A DNA stretch of 14,846 bases from Bacteroidota bacterium (GTDB lineage Bacteria > Bacteroidota > Bacteroidia > Bacteroidales > GCA-2748055): NCBI GenBank assembly GCA_030592605.1, contig JAUVIT010000006.1:1-14846 (forward strand), read 5' to 3'. Under the pieces are notes generated by a model, which saw nothing but the letters and a program-made list of their open reading frames with translations, was not told where the DNA came from and made no database searches. Below are positions 1-6,577 of the stretch, piece by piece. Position numbers and translations under genes: made by a program. Every line of letters begins with the position of its first letter. Within the stretch, counting starts at the first letter, position 1.

Positions 1-999
1 CTGAAGCTGGTATTTGCCGGCGACATTATGGGACATGATACCCAGATTGCTTCTGCTCTGGCAACAGGTGAACCCGGATATGATTACAAGCCCTGCTTTC
101 AGTACCTGCGCCCCTACCTGCAGGAGGCCGACCTTGTAATCGGGAACCTGGAGGTCACATTTGCAGGAGAACCTTACAAAGGCTATCCGGCCTTCTCCAG
201 TCCGGATGAACTTGCTGCTGCCCTGAAATGGGCCGGGTTTGATATTCTGATCAATGCCAACAATCATGCATTGGACAGGGGACAAAAGGGTTTGGTACGA
301 ACCATTGAGGTACTTGATCAGGAGGAACTCGTGCAGACTGGAACCTTTCCGGATCCGGAATCACGCTTAGCTTACTATCCCCTTGTGGTGGAGCGAAACG
401 GGATACGAATTGCCCTGCTTAACTACACCTATGGAACCAACGGGATCAAGGACCGCCCTCCCAGCATTATCAACCGCATCGATAAAACTCAGATCAGGGA
501 GGATATGAAGAAAGCCCATACGGCGCAACCCGATTTTATTCTGGTCACCATGCACTGGGGCAATGAGTACCAGCTTACAGAAAGCCCTCATCAACAGGAG
601 CTTGCTGCCTATCTGTTTGAACTGGGTGCCGACGCCGTGATTGGTTCCCATCCCCATGTGGTACAGCCCATCAGGGGTGAAGGAGTGGGAAACCTGGTGG
701 TCTACTCTCTGGGAAACCTGATCTCCAACCAGCGCACCAAGCCCCGGGATGGAGGTATTATATTCGAGATGGTCCTGTCAAAGGAAGCTCATGAAATCAC
801 CAGCCATTCTTATCTTCCGGTATGGGTTTGGAAACCAATATCAAAAAAAGGCACCGGCTTTACGCTGGTGCCTGCTAATCTTGATCCTGCTTCCGATGTT
901 CTTTCGGATATGTCTGCAACGGACCGGAATAAGATGACCTTATTCCTGGAAGATACCCGATCCCGCCTCCTGGGATGCGAGGAGGTAATCACTCCTTAA
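1..999 (+). CDS. CapA-family metallophosphatase, 5' end cut off by window edge
   Basis: Frame 1 is open from the first base, reading LKLVFAGDIMGHD, which is the normal beginning of a CapA/PgsA-type calcineurin-like domain. The true start is therefore upstream of the window and the ATG at 28 is internal. Numbering visible residues from base 1, family motifs follow in order: GDIMGHD (D8), GNLE (N49), NANNH (N87, N88, H89), MHWGNEY (H185), GSHPHV (H217, H219) and YSLGN. These are the expected metal-site and catalytic positions and none is missing. The family is named after a poly-gamma-glutamate capsule protein, but most members have no proven substrate, and I see no capB/capC partners here. Whether a signal peptide precedes the domain cannot be seen. 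The stop lies 4 bases from the end of the convergent zinc-ribbon gene. The 3' part of this gene carries, on the opposite strand, a probable terminator. Family assignment is confident; the reaction is unknown. Confidence 0.9.
   Translation: MKLVFAGDIMGHDTQIASALATGEPGYDYKPCFQYLRPYLQEADLVIGNLEVTFAGEPYKGYPAFSSPDELAAALKWAGFDILINANNHALDRGQKGLVRTIEVLDQEELVQTGTFPDPESRLAYYPLVVERNGIRIALLNYTYGTNGIKDRPPSIINRIDKTQIREDMKKAHTAQPDFILVTMHWGNEYQLTESPHQQELAAYLFELGADAVIGSHPHVVQPIRGEGVGNLVVYSLGNLISNQRTKPRDGGIIFEMVLSKEAHEITSHSYLPVWVWKPISKKGTGFTLVPANLDPASDVLSDMSATDRNKMTLFLEDTRSRLLGCEEVITP
843..872 (-). terminator. Probable intrinsic terminator of the minus-strand operon, embedded in the convergent CapA gene
   Basis: Read on the minus strand, GGCACC and GGTGCC form a six-pair GC-rich stem, continued past one A-C mismatch by two more pairs, with a five-base loop. 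Seven T residues follow at once (bases 849-843 of the plus strand). This is the standard shape of a Rho-independent terminator. It lies about 130 bases beyond the stop codon of the zinc-ribbon gene, the last gene of the minus-strand run. No T tract follows the stem on the plus strand, so it should act only on minus-strand transcripts. The same bases encode part of the CapA protein. Confidence 0.55.
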
Positions 1000-1003
1000 A
1001 GGA

Positions 1004-1771
1004 CTATTTTTCTACCTCCTGTTCCCTGGAATCGACCAGGATCCGTCCGCAGTATTCACAAACGATAATCTTTTTTCTGGATGCGATATCCAGTTGACGC
1101 TGGGGAGGAATCTTGTTAAAACAGCCGCCGCATGCATCACGCTCTACCGGCACAACAGCCAATCCGTTGCGTGCATTTCCCCTGATCTTCTTATAAGCTG
1201 AAACCAGACGCTCTTCGATAATCTCCTCCAGTTTGGCAGACTTCTTCTCCATCACATCCTCTTCCTTCTTCGTCTCGTCGATAATATCGTCCAGCTCTTT
1301 ATTCTTATTCTCCAGGTCCAGTTTGCGTCCATCCAAAACTTCGATCGACTCCCCGATAACCTCTTTCTTCTCGTCAATCTTTACCGTAAATTCCCGGATA
1401 CGCTTCTCGCTAAGTTCAATCTCAAGGGTCTGAAACTCAATCTCTTTGGATAGAGAGTCATACTCCCGGTTGTTCCTTACATTGTTCTGTTGCTCTGCGT
1501 ATTTCTTGATAAGCTCCTGGGCATTGGCGATCTCCTGCTTCTTCCCATTGATGGATTTATCCAGACTTTCAATGTCCTCATCGAACTTGGAGACCCTGGT
1601 CTGCAGGCCCTCAATTTCATCTTCAAGATCCTGAACCTCAAGAGGTAATTCGCCACGAAGGATCCTGATTTTATCTATGGCAGTGTCTACCAGCTGCAAG
1701 TCATACAATGCTTTCAATTTCTCCGCAACTGACATTTCTACAACTTCTGCACTTTTTTTTGCTTTCGCCAT
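1004..1771 (-). CDS. Coiled-coil protein with C-terminal C4 zinc ribbon (zf-RING_7 type)
   Basis: A 255-residue protein. After a short Lys/Ala-rich start, residues of about 20-200 are dominated by Glu, Lys, Leu, Ile and Asp in heptad-like order, indicating a long antiparallel coiled coil. The C-terminus carries a zinc ribbon with cysteines 214, 217, 238 and 241 (C-x2-C, then C-x2-C). Its CGGC half is followed by a Pro-Pro motif (FNKIPPQ) typical of this family. Relatives are widespread in bacteria and are annotated only as zinc-ribbon or putative nucleic-acid-binding proteins, so a DNA- or RNA-binding role is an inference. It is the last gene of the minus-strand run, starting 3 bases after the Nif3-like gene ends, so the two are almost certainly co-transcribed. 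ATG start; no clear Shine-Dalgarno. Confidence 0.9.
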   Translation of the reverse strand: MAKAKKSAEVVEMSVAEKLKALYDLQLVDTAIDKIRILRGELPLEVQDLEDEIEGLQTRVSKFDEDIESLDKSINGKKQEIANAQELIKKYAEQQNNVRNNREYDSLSKEIEFQTLEIELSEKRIREFTVKIDEKKEVIGESIEVLDGRKLDLENKNKELDDIIDETKKEEDVMEKKSAKLEEIIEERLVSAYKKIRGNARNGLAVVPVERDACGGCFNKIPPQRQLDIASRKKIIVCEYCGRILVDSREQEVEK

Positions 1772-1774
1772 TTA

Positions 1775-2872
1775 CTAAAAATATTTAATTGGATTTTTTT
1801 CTGTTTCCGATAAACGGACTGCAAATTTAGGGAAATTTTTCATAAGTAGATCATAAAAAAGCTCCCGTGTAAACTGCTCACTTTCAAAATGGCCAATATC
1901 CATCACCACCAACTGCCCCTCAGCCTCAAAAAACTGGTGGTACTTCATATCGCCCGTCACGAAAACATCAGCTCCTTTAGCTTTAGCCTTCCCAAGCAGG
2001 AATGAACCCGATCCGCCACAAACTGCCACCTTTTTTACCTGCTTACCCAGAAGTTCGGTGTGCCTGACCACGCTGGCCCTGAAACGGTCCTTTAGAAATC
2101 CCAGAAACACTTCTTCTTCCATGGGAAACTCCAAACGTCCTATCATCCCCATGCCCCTGCGGGGATCCTTATTTTCAAGGGGATAAATATCATAGGCCAC
2201 CTCCTCATAAGGGTGTGCTGCACACATGGCGCTGATTACCTTTGCAGTGAGCTCGGAAGGAATAATGGTTTCCAGCCTGCTCTCAGGCTCCTGATGAAAG
2301 GCACCTGCCTCACCGGCAAAAGGATGGCTTCCTTCCCCTCCCCTGAAAGTCCCGCTACCCTCCAGGTTAAAACTGCAACTGTCGTATTTCCCAAGTTTTC
2401 CTGCCCCGGCATCGAACATGGCCTGCCTCACCTTTTCCATTTGTGCTTGAGGTACAAAGACAACCACCTTAATAAGTCCTCCGCTCATTGGAGCCAGGAT
2501 CTTCTGATCCACCAGCCCCAGCCTGTCTGCCAGCGCAGTGTTTACTCCTCCTGTAATGGCATCGAAATTGGTATGGCCACTGTAAATGGCGATCTCTTTC
2601 TGAATGGCCATTTTCACGATGCGTTCCGTTCCGCTTCTTCCGGTAAGCGATTTAAGTCCCCCGAATATCACGGGGTGATGCGTCAGAACCAGGTTAAATC
2701 CCAGTTTTTCTGCTTCCAGCAAAACATCCTCGCTTGCGTCCAGCGCCACCAGGATTCCGGTCACACTCATGCCGGGATCACCCACCTGCAGCCCTGAATT
2801 ATCATAGGATTCCTGGAGAGAAGGTGGTGCCAATCCTTCCAGGTAAGAGGTAATGTCCCTGAGTGGTATCAT
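1775..2872 (-). CDS. Nif3-like dinuclear metal-centre protein (YbgI/YqfO type)
   Basis: A 365-residue protein of the Nif3/DUF34 family, whose characterised members form hexameric toroids with a two-metal site. Expected ligands are visible: THHP (H65, H66), TNFD (D104), and GHFESE (H328, E332). The family is often labelled GTP cyclohydrolase I type 2, but that activity is poorly supported and I make no claim of reaction. Residues of about 130-235 form an extra domain between the two halves, containing KVVVFVP and AAHPYEEVAYDIYPL. This matches the CutA/PII-like insert known from YqfO-type long members; short members of about 250 residues lack it. The start ATG overlaps the stop of the MerR gene by four bases (ATGA), indicating translational coupling. 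Three bases separate it from the zinc-ribbon gene downstream. Confidence 0.92.
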   Translation of the reverse strand: MIPLRDITSYLEGLAPPSLQESYDNSGLQVGDPGMSVTGILVALDASEDVLLEAEKLGFNLVLTHHPVIFGGLKSLTGRSGTERIVKMAIQKEIAIYSGHTNFDAITGGVNTALADRLGLVDQKILAPMSGGLIKVVVFVPQAQMEKVRQAMFDAGAGKLGKYDSCSFNLEGSGTFRGGEGSHPFAGEAGAFHQEPESRLETIIPSELTAKVISAMCAAHPYEEVAYDIYPLENKDPRRGMGMIGRLEFPMEEEVFLGFLKDRFRASVVRHTELLGKQVKKVAVCGGSGSFLLGKAKAKGADVFVTGDMKYHQFFEAEGQLVVMDIGHFESEQFTRELFYDLLMKNFPKFAVRLSETEKNPIKYF

Positions 2873-3198
2873 GAGACCAGATCCGTGAGCATCTCCTTGA
2901 TTTGTTCCAGGGACCTGATGATTTCGAAATTGTGTTCCGTATCCTCTTTGTTCTCCTTCATCTTTTTCTTCGCACCTTTCAGGGTCATCCCTTTCTCCTT
3001 CACAAGGTGGTAGATGATATGAAAATTGTCGATATCCTGTTTGGTAAAGAGCCGGTTACCCTTCTTATTCTTCTTGGGTTTAATAATATCAAACTCCTTC
3101 TCCCAGAATCTGATCAGGGAGGTATTGACATCAAACATTCTTGCCACCTCTCCAATGGAGTAATAAAGCTTCTCAACTTTGACTTCTTTATAGGGCAT
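2869..3198 (-). CDS. Small MerR-type transcriptional regulator without an effector domain
   Basis: A 109-residue protein with a MerR-like winged helix-turn-helix near the N-terminus. YYSIGEVARMFDVN (about residues 12-25) is the helix-turn-helix, followed by LIRFWEKEF and a basic wing containing KKNKKGNRLFTKQDI (about 42-56). After the DNA-binding domain there is only a lysine-rich helix and a short amphipathic C-terminal helix that could pair two subunits. There is no ligand-binding domain and no cysteine cluster for metal sensing, so control by a small molecule is not evident. It sits between the CapA gene (75-base gap upstream) and the Nif3-like gene (four-base overlap downstream). A MerR protein beside an M23 peptidase and near alaS is a recurring Bacteroidota arrangement, as I recall it. 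Targets are unknown. Confidence 0.9.
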   Translation of the reverse strand: MPYKEVKVEKLYYSIGEVARMFDVNTSLIRFWEKEFDIIKPKKNKKGNRLFTKQDIDNFHIIYHLVKEKGMTLKGAKKKMKENKEDTEHNFEIIRSLEQIKEMLTDLVS

Positions 3199-3273
3199 AT
3201 CTCATATTTTCAAAAAACAAAGTTCAATTTAAACATTTCCCTTGTAGAATCAAACACTTAGGTCTGGCATGCC

Positions 3274-4524
3274 CTACCTCTTCCACAGAATACCGTCACT
3301 GTCCACCACCAGCTCCTGATCCGGGAAATCAAATTCGGTGAGCGCTTTCAGTTTAGCGCTTGCCCTGCCGGCAGGGTCAATCATTGGCCCTCCTTCTCCA
3401 GGCTGATAGATCGATATCACTTCACCCTGCATAAAATTCCCCTCAGAATCCACCTTCACCTTCACGATGGGGGCAATTCCATTGGGACCCCTCAGATTGA
3501 AGCGCCTGTAAGTGGCAAAATTTCCCAGGCTGTAACAGATTAAACGGTCCCTGTACAACTCCACTGCCCTGGTCACATGAGGTCCGTGGCCAAATACCAC
3601 ATCGGCGCCTGCATCCACCACCCGGTGTGCAAAATGGTATACATTGCCGCGGTTGGCACCCAGGTACTCCTCGTTGCCACGAAGCACATGCTGATGGTCC
3701 TTCCCCTCAGCACCCCCATGAAAGGAGATAATCACCACATCGGCCATAGAGTCGAGAATGGCAGTAATTTCGGCAGCCCGGTCATAGTCCAGCAGGTCCA
3801 TGGTACCCCTGTTAGGAGCAAAAGCTGCAAAACCGTAGGTCACCCCCTCCTTTTCAAACAGGGTCCACGGATGGGTCGCAAATCCTGCATAGGCCACATC
3901 TGCCGAATCAAGCATTGCGGCAGTGGATGCACGCCCTGCAGGGCCAAAGTCGTTCACATGGTTATTGGCCACACTAAGTACATCGTAACCGGCCTCCAGG
4001 ATACAGTCCAGAAAATGATCCGGCATCCTGAACACATAGCACTTGGTAAGGTCCTTGCATCTTTTTGGGGTCCCCCCCTCCGAGCAGAAAACCCCCTCCA
4101 GATTTCCGAAAAGCAGGTCTCCCGATTGGAGCACATGGTGCACTGGTCTCAGGATGGGGCTGCAATCCTTGCCAGGTGGAAGATAGCTTTCCGATGGCCA
4201 ACTGGTTCCCAGCATGATATCACCTGTACCAATAATGGTCAGAGCTCCCTCCTCCTGAAGCTCATCCAGGTAAAGTGAGCTCCAGAGCATTGAATCGGTC
4301 AGAGCAGGTGGTGCAAGCTCTTGCACTATGGTATCGGACAGTAGTGTTGAATCCGGAATCCCGGTCAAATTATAGGAACTCCATAGATCAGGAGTGGGAT
4401 GAGGTAGAAAAATGGGCTCAGGTGCCGGTACTGTATCCAGGAGCTTGTCGGAAGATATCCCACCTTCCTGTGCCTGCATCGTGAGTGCAGACAACAACAC
4501 AATACCTGCCATCATCAGCCTCAT
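3274..4524 (-). CDS. Secreted CapA-family metallophosphatase
   Basis: I place the start at the ATG at 4524, giving 416 residues. A GTG at 4533 in the same frame would add three. The N-terminus MRLMMAGIVLLSALTMQAQ is a signal peptide with likely cleavage after the AQA-like site, so the protein is exported. A proline- and serine-rich linker of roughly 70 residues follows. The CapA domain starts near residue 95 and shows GTGDIMLG (D102), GNLEG (N141), ANNHVNDFG (N187, N188, H189), SFHGGAEG (H269), GHGPHV (H313, H316) and YSLGNF (331-336). The pattern differs from the CapA gene at the left edge (FHGGAEG instead of MHWGNEY), so the two are distant paralogues, not a recent duplication. The gene starts 14 bases after the third M23 gene ends and probably belongs to the same transcript. 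Substrate unknown; an envelope or surface polymer is plausible. Confidence 0.88.
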   Translation of the reverse strand: MRLMMAGIVLLSALTMQAQEGGISSDKLLDTVPAPEPIFLPHPTPDLWSSYNLTGIPDSTLLSDTIVQELAPPALTDSMLWSSLYLDELQEEGALTIIGTGDIMLGTSWPSESYLPPGKDCSPILRPVHHVLQSGDLLFGNLEGVFCSEGGTPKRCKDLTKCYVFRMPDHFLDCILEAGYDVLSVANNHVNDFGPAGRASTAAMLDSADVAYAGFATHPWTLFEKEGVTYGFAAFAPNRGTMDLLDYDRAAEITAILDSMADVVIISFHGGAEGKDHQHVLRGNEEYLGANRGNVYHFAHRVVDAGADVVFGHGPHVTRAVELYRDRLICYSLGNFATYRRFNLRGPNGIAPIVKVKVDSEGNFMQGEVISIYQPGEGGPMIDPAGRASAKLKALTEFDFPDQELVVDSDGILWKR

Positions 4525-4538
4525 ACGCTGCACTTATT

Positions 4539-5504
4539 TCAATTAATATCAAATGAAGGATCGGCGTTGGAAAGCATGTCGATCATATTTTCAAACTCTT
4601 TGGCCGAGAGGTCGTTGGCATAATAATTAATGGGGTCAACAGGACGTCCATTCACATGAACCTCATAGTGTAGGTGAGGCGATTTGGAGAGCCCTGTGCT
4701 TCCCACTTTGGCAATCACCTCTCCCCTTTTAACCTGCTGTCCGGGCTCCACAAGTACTTCATCACAATGGCCATACAGCGTGCGATATCCATAGCCGTGA
4801 TCGATCAGAACCTTTTTCCCAAAGCCTCCGGCTCTGTAGCCTGACTGAAGCACCTCTCCATCGGCAGTGGCGTAGATATTGGTTCCCCGGCGTGCTGTCA
4901 GGTCTATTCCTTCATGAGGCCTGACAACTTTCAGGATGGGATGCATGCGTGTTCCAAAAGAAGATCCAAAACGTACCAGATCCTTCATCCCAATGGGCTG
5001 AATGGCTGGTCGGGCCGCCATCCACTCCTCTTTGGTCCAGGCCAGGTCGATCACTTCGTCAAAGGAAGTGGACTGCATCACCAGTTTTCGCTCCACCTGG
5101 TCAATATTGGTGTAGGTCTGTTTCAACAGATCTTCATATTTGAATTGCTGTAACCAATCGTATCTGGGCGATCCACCCACACCCACACTTCTGATGGACC
5201 AGGGTTGAACCCCGAAATAGACCCGGTAGATATGGTCATCATTAAATGCCATATTGCTCAGTCTGTTCTCATACTGCGTGAGATCCTGGTTCATCAGCTT
5301 CAATTCATAGGTGATTTTCTGCTGGGTAGCCTCAAGATTTTGGGAGCGCGGTGAATTAAATTGTTGGTCTCTTAAAAAAAGAAGGGCGACAGAAATGGAG
5401 AGAGTAAGCCCTAAGAAAGTCAGGAAACGTTTAAATTTTCGCCTCTGACTGAATTCGATCTTGTGGTAGGACAGGGTGTGAGGGTTAAAACTAAATCTAT
5501 CCAT
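4539..5504 (-). CDS. Membrane-anchored M23/LytM peptidase, third of three tandem copies
   Basis: I choose the ATG at 5504 (321 residues, MDRFSFNPHTLSY...). A TTG at 5540 is in frame, but it overlaps the preceding gene and would add twelve hydrophobic residues not found in the sister proteins. Order: cytoplasmic tail with FNPHTLSYHK, one membrane segment at about 26-45, SPR motif, coiled-coil region, a YRVYFG motif, and a C-terminal LytM domain from about 170. Zinc ligands are HEGID (H197, D201) and the second His of HLH (H279). The catalytic histidine is present in YGHCDE (H246) and the HLH first His is H277. It should therefore be an active endopeptidase cutting peptidoglycan cross-links from the periplasmic side of the inner membrane. 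The LytM domain resembles the middle copy most (PAIQPI and HYEVH-NG segments shared), suggesting these two arose by the later duplication. Confidence 0.93.
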   Translation of the reverse strand: MDRFSFNPHTLSYHKIEFSQRRKFKRFLTFLGLTLSISVALLFLRDQQFNSPRSQNLEATQQKITYELKLMNQDLTQYENRLSNMAFNDDHIYRVYFGVQPWSIRSVGVGGSPRYDWLQQFKYEDLLKQTYTNIDQVERKLVMQSTSFDEVIDLAWTKEEWMAARPAIQPIGMKDLVRFGSSFGTRMHPILKVVRPHEGIDLTARRGTNIYATADGEVLQSGYRAGGFGKKVLIDHGYGYRTLYGHCDEVLVEPGQQVKRGEVIAKVGSTGLSKSPHLHYEVHVNGRPVDPINYYANDLSAKEFENMIDMLSNADPSFDIN

Positions 5505-5532
5505 ATGGACTGCAATATAAAAAAAAAGTATA

Positions 5533-6495
5533 TTAATCAAAAGACTGTCCCGACATCATCGAAATCACAATTAATCGGTCATAATCACCTGGCGAAAGTT
5601 CCAGGAAAAAATAGTTTATGGGGTTCATAGGCTCCCCGTTCAGGTGTACTTCATAATGCAGGTGAGGAGCTACACTCAGTCCGGTATCTCCCACCGTGCC
5701 GATCTGATCGCCCCGCTTCACCTGCGCTCCCTGCCTCACGTCAAGCTCATCCATACTGGCATAGAGGGTGGTGTAACCAAAGCCATGATCAATGATGATC
5801 TGGTTTCCCAATCCGCGTTCCGACCGGATAACAGTCTTCACCACTCCATCACCTGTGGCAAATACAGGAGTCCCTACCGGGGCAGAGAAATCGATTCCCT
5901 TGTGCATTTTCGGAATCTTATAAATGGGATGGATGCGGTGACCAAAACCAGAAGCAATCAAGGTCAGGTCGCGATTCTCAATGGGCTGAATGGCAGGAAT
6001 GGCCGGAAGCATCTCAAGGTGGTTGGACCCCTTGATCATCAGCATGTCATAAATGGATTCGGTCCGGTTAATATGTCTGATCAGGGAATCAAGCTTGCGT
6101 GCTGAGTTGTGGACAATTTCCTCATCCTGAGTAAGTAAGAGGTTTTGATAGGTCAATCCGGAAGCCTGGCTCATATCATGTTGTAAAGGCTCCGTCTCGA
6201 AGATCACCCGGTAGATATCCCGGTCGATCTGTTCTACCTCCTGCATCACGGTATCGACCATCTTCTTTCTTTCGCTGAGTGTCTCATACTCTTCAAGGAG
6301 TATCTCATTCTCTCTGCGAATCTGCCGCTCCCTGGGTGTATCGAAAAAAAGTGAATACACCACATTAAGCAGAACGGCGATCACTACTATAGCAGCCACA
6401 TAAATGACTATGCGCCATATACGTGCACTCAGACTATCGTCCAGCTTATTGTAATTAAGATCTTCCGGATTAAATTTAAATTGAGAGTGCTCCAT
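5533..6495 (-). CDS. Membrane-anchored M23/LytM protein lacking the catalytic histidine, middle of three copies
   Basis: I choose the ATG at 6495 (320 residues, MEHSQFKFNPEDLNY...) over an in-frame TTG at 6513. The ATG aligns the tail with the two paralogues, and the TTG sits almost at the predicted transcription start. Layout matches the sisters: tail with FNPEDLNYNK, membrane segment at about 27-48, TPRE motif, coiled coil, YRVIFETEPL, then the LytM domain from about 165. Zinc ligands are kept: HKGID (H198, D202) and HLH (H278, H280). However the conserved Y-x-H site reads TLYASMDE, with Ser247 (codon at 5755-5757) where the sisters have histidine. That residue is part of the catalytic pair in LytM-type enzymes, so activity should be weak or absent. 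Non-catalytic LytM proteins such as EnvC and NlpD activate amidases, which is one possible role. Confidence 0.92.
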   Translation of the reverse strand: MEHSQFKFNPEDLNYNKLDDSLSARIWRIVIYVAAIVVIAVLLNVVYSLFFDTPRERQIRRENEILLEEYETLSERKKMVDTVMQEVEQIDRDIYRVIFETEPLQHDMSQASGLTYQNLLLTQDEEIVHNSARKLDSLIRHINRTESIYDMLMIKGSNHLEMLPAIPAIQPIENRDLTLIASGFGHRIHPIYKIPKMHKGIDFSAPVGTPVFATGDGVVKTVIRSERGLGNQIIIDHGFGYTTLYASMDELDVRQGAQVKRGDQIGTVGDTGLSVAPHLHYEVHLNGEPMNPINYFFLELSPGDYDRLIVISMMSGQSFD

Positions 6496-6523
6496 TCCCC
6501 AAAATCGATCCAATAATTGCGTG

Positions 6524-6550
6524 CAAAAATAGTAATTATTTCTGGCTCAA
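6524..6550 (-). promoter_or_regulatory. Candidate promoter for the middle M23 gene
   Basis: In the 82-base gap between the first and middle M23 genes, the minus strand carries TATTTTTG (bases 6531-6524), a full match to the Bacteroidota -7 element TAnnTTTG. A TTG lies 16 bases upstream (6550-6548) as a possible -33 element, slightly closer than usual. Transcription would begin about 20 bases before the chosen ATG at 6495. This suggests the second and third M23 genes and capA-like gene can be expressed apart from the first. Confidence 0.35.
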
Positions 6551-6577
6551 GGAGAAATATATTATAAGTCCTGAAAA

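Noticed and set aside
979..1010. Hairpin AGGAG/CTCCT around the CapA stop followed by TTTTT, as a plus-strand terminator
   Set aside because: The stem is only 5-6 pairs with a 7-base loop, and the T run begins about nine bases after it, so it does not fit an intrinsic terminator well.
1025..1040. Inverted repeat CCTGG/CCAGG near the end of the zinc-ribbon gene
   Set aside because: Five pairs inside a coding region with no T tract; likely chance.
2213..2797. A 194-residue plus-strand frame opposite the Nif3-like gene
   Set aside because: Its sequence is low in recognisable structure and rich in His, Gln and Cys as antisense frames tend to be. The minus-strand gene has all its metal ligands.
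3199..3273. A separate promoter for the MerR gene (TTTG and GAACTTTG on the minus strand)
   Set aside because: The spacing of about 25 bases is too wide and the -7 match is imperfect, so I did not annotate it, though a weak internal promoter is possible.
4072..4078. Seven-C tract inside the secreted CapA gene, with a similar seven-C tract at 11311-11317 in the symporter gene, as phase-variation sites
   Set aside because: Both tracts are short, encode ordinary Gly/Pro-containing motifs (EGGTP, FRGGI) in frame, and no alternative-frame product is evident.
4275..5153. Plus-strand open frames of 64-79 residues opposite the CapA and third M23 genes
   Set aside because: They are fully covered by real genes on the other strand and show no recognisable domain. 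Other overlapping short frames across the window were dropped for the same reason.
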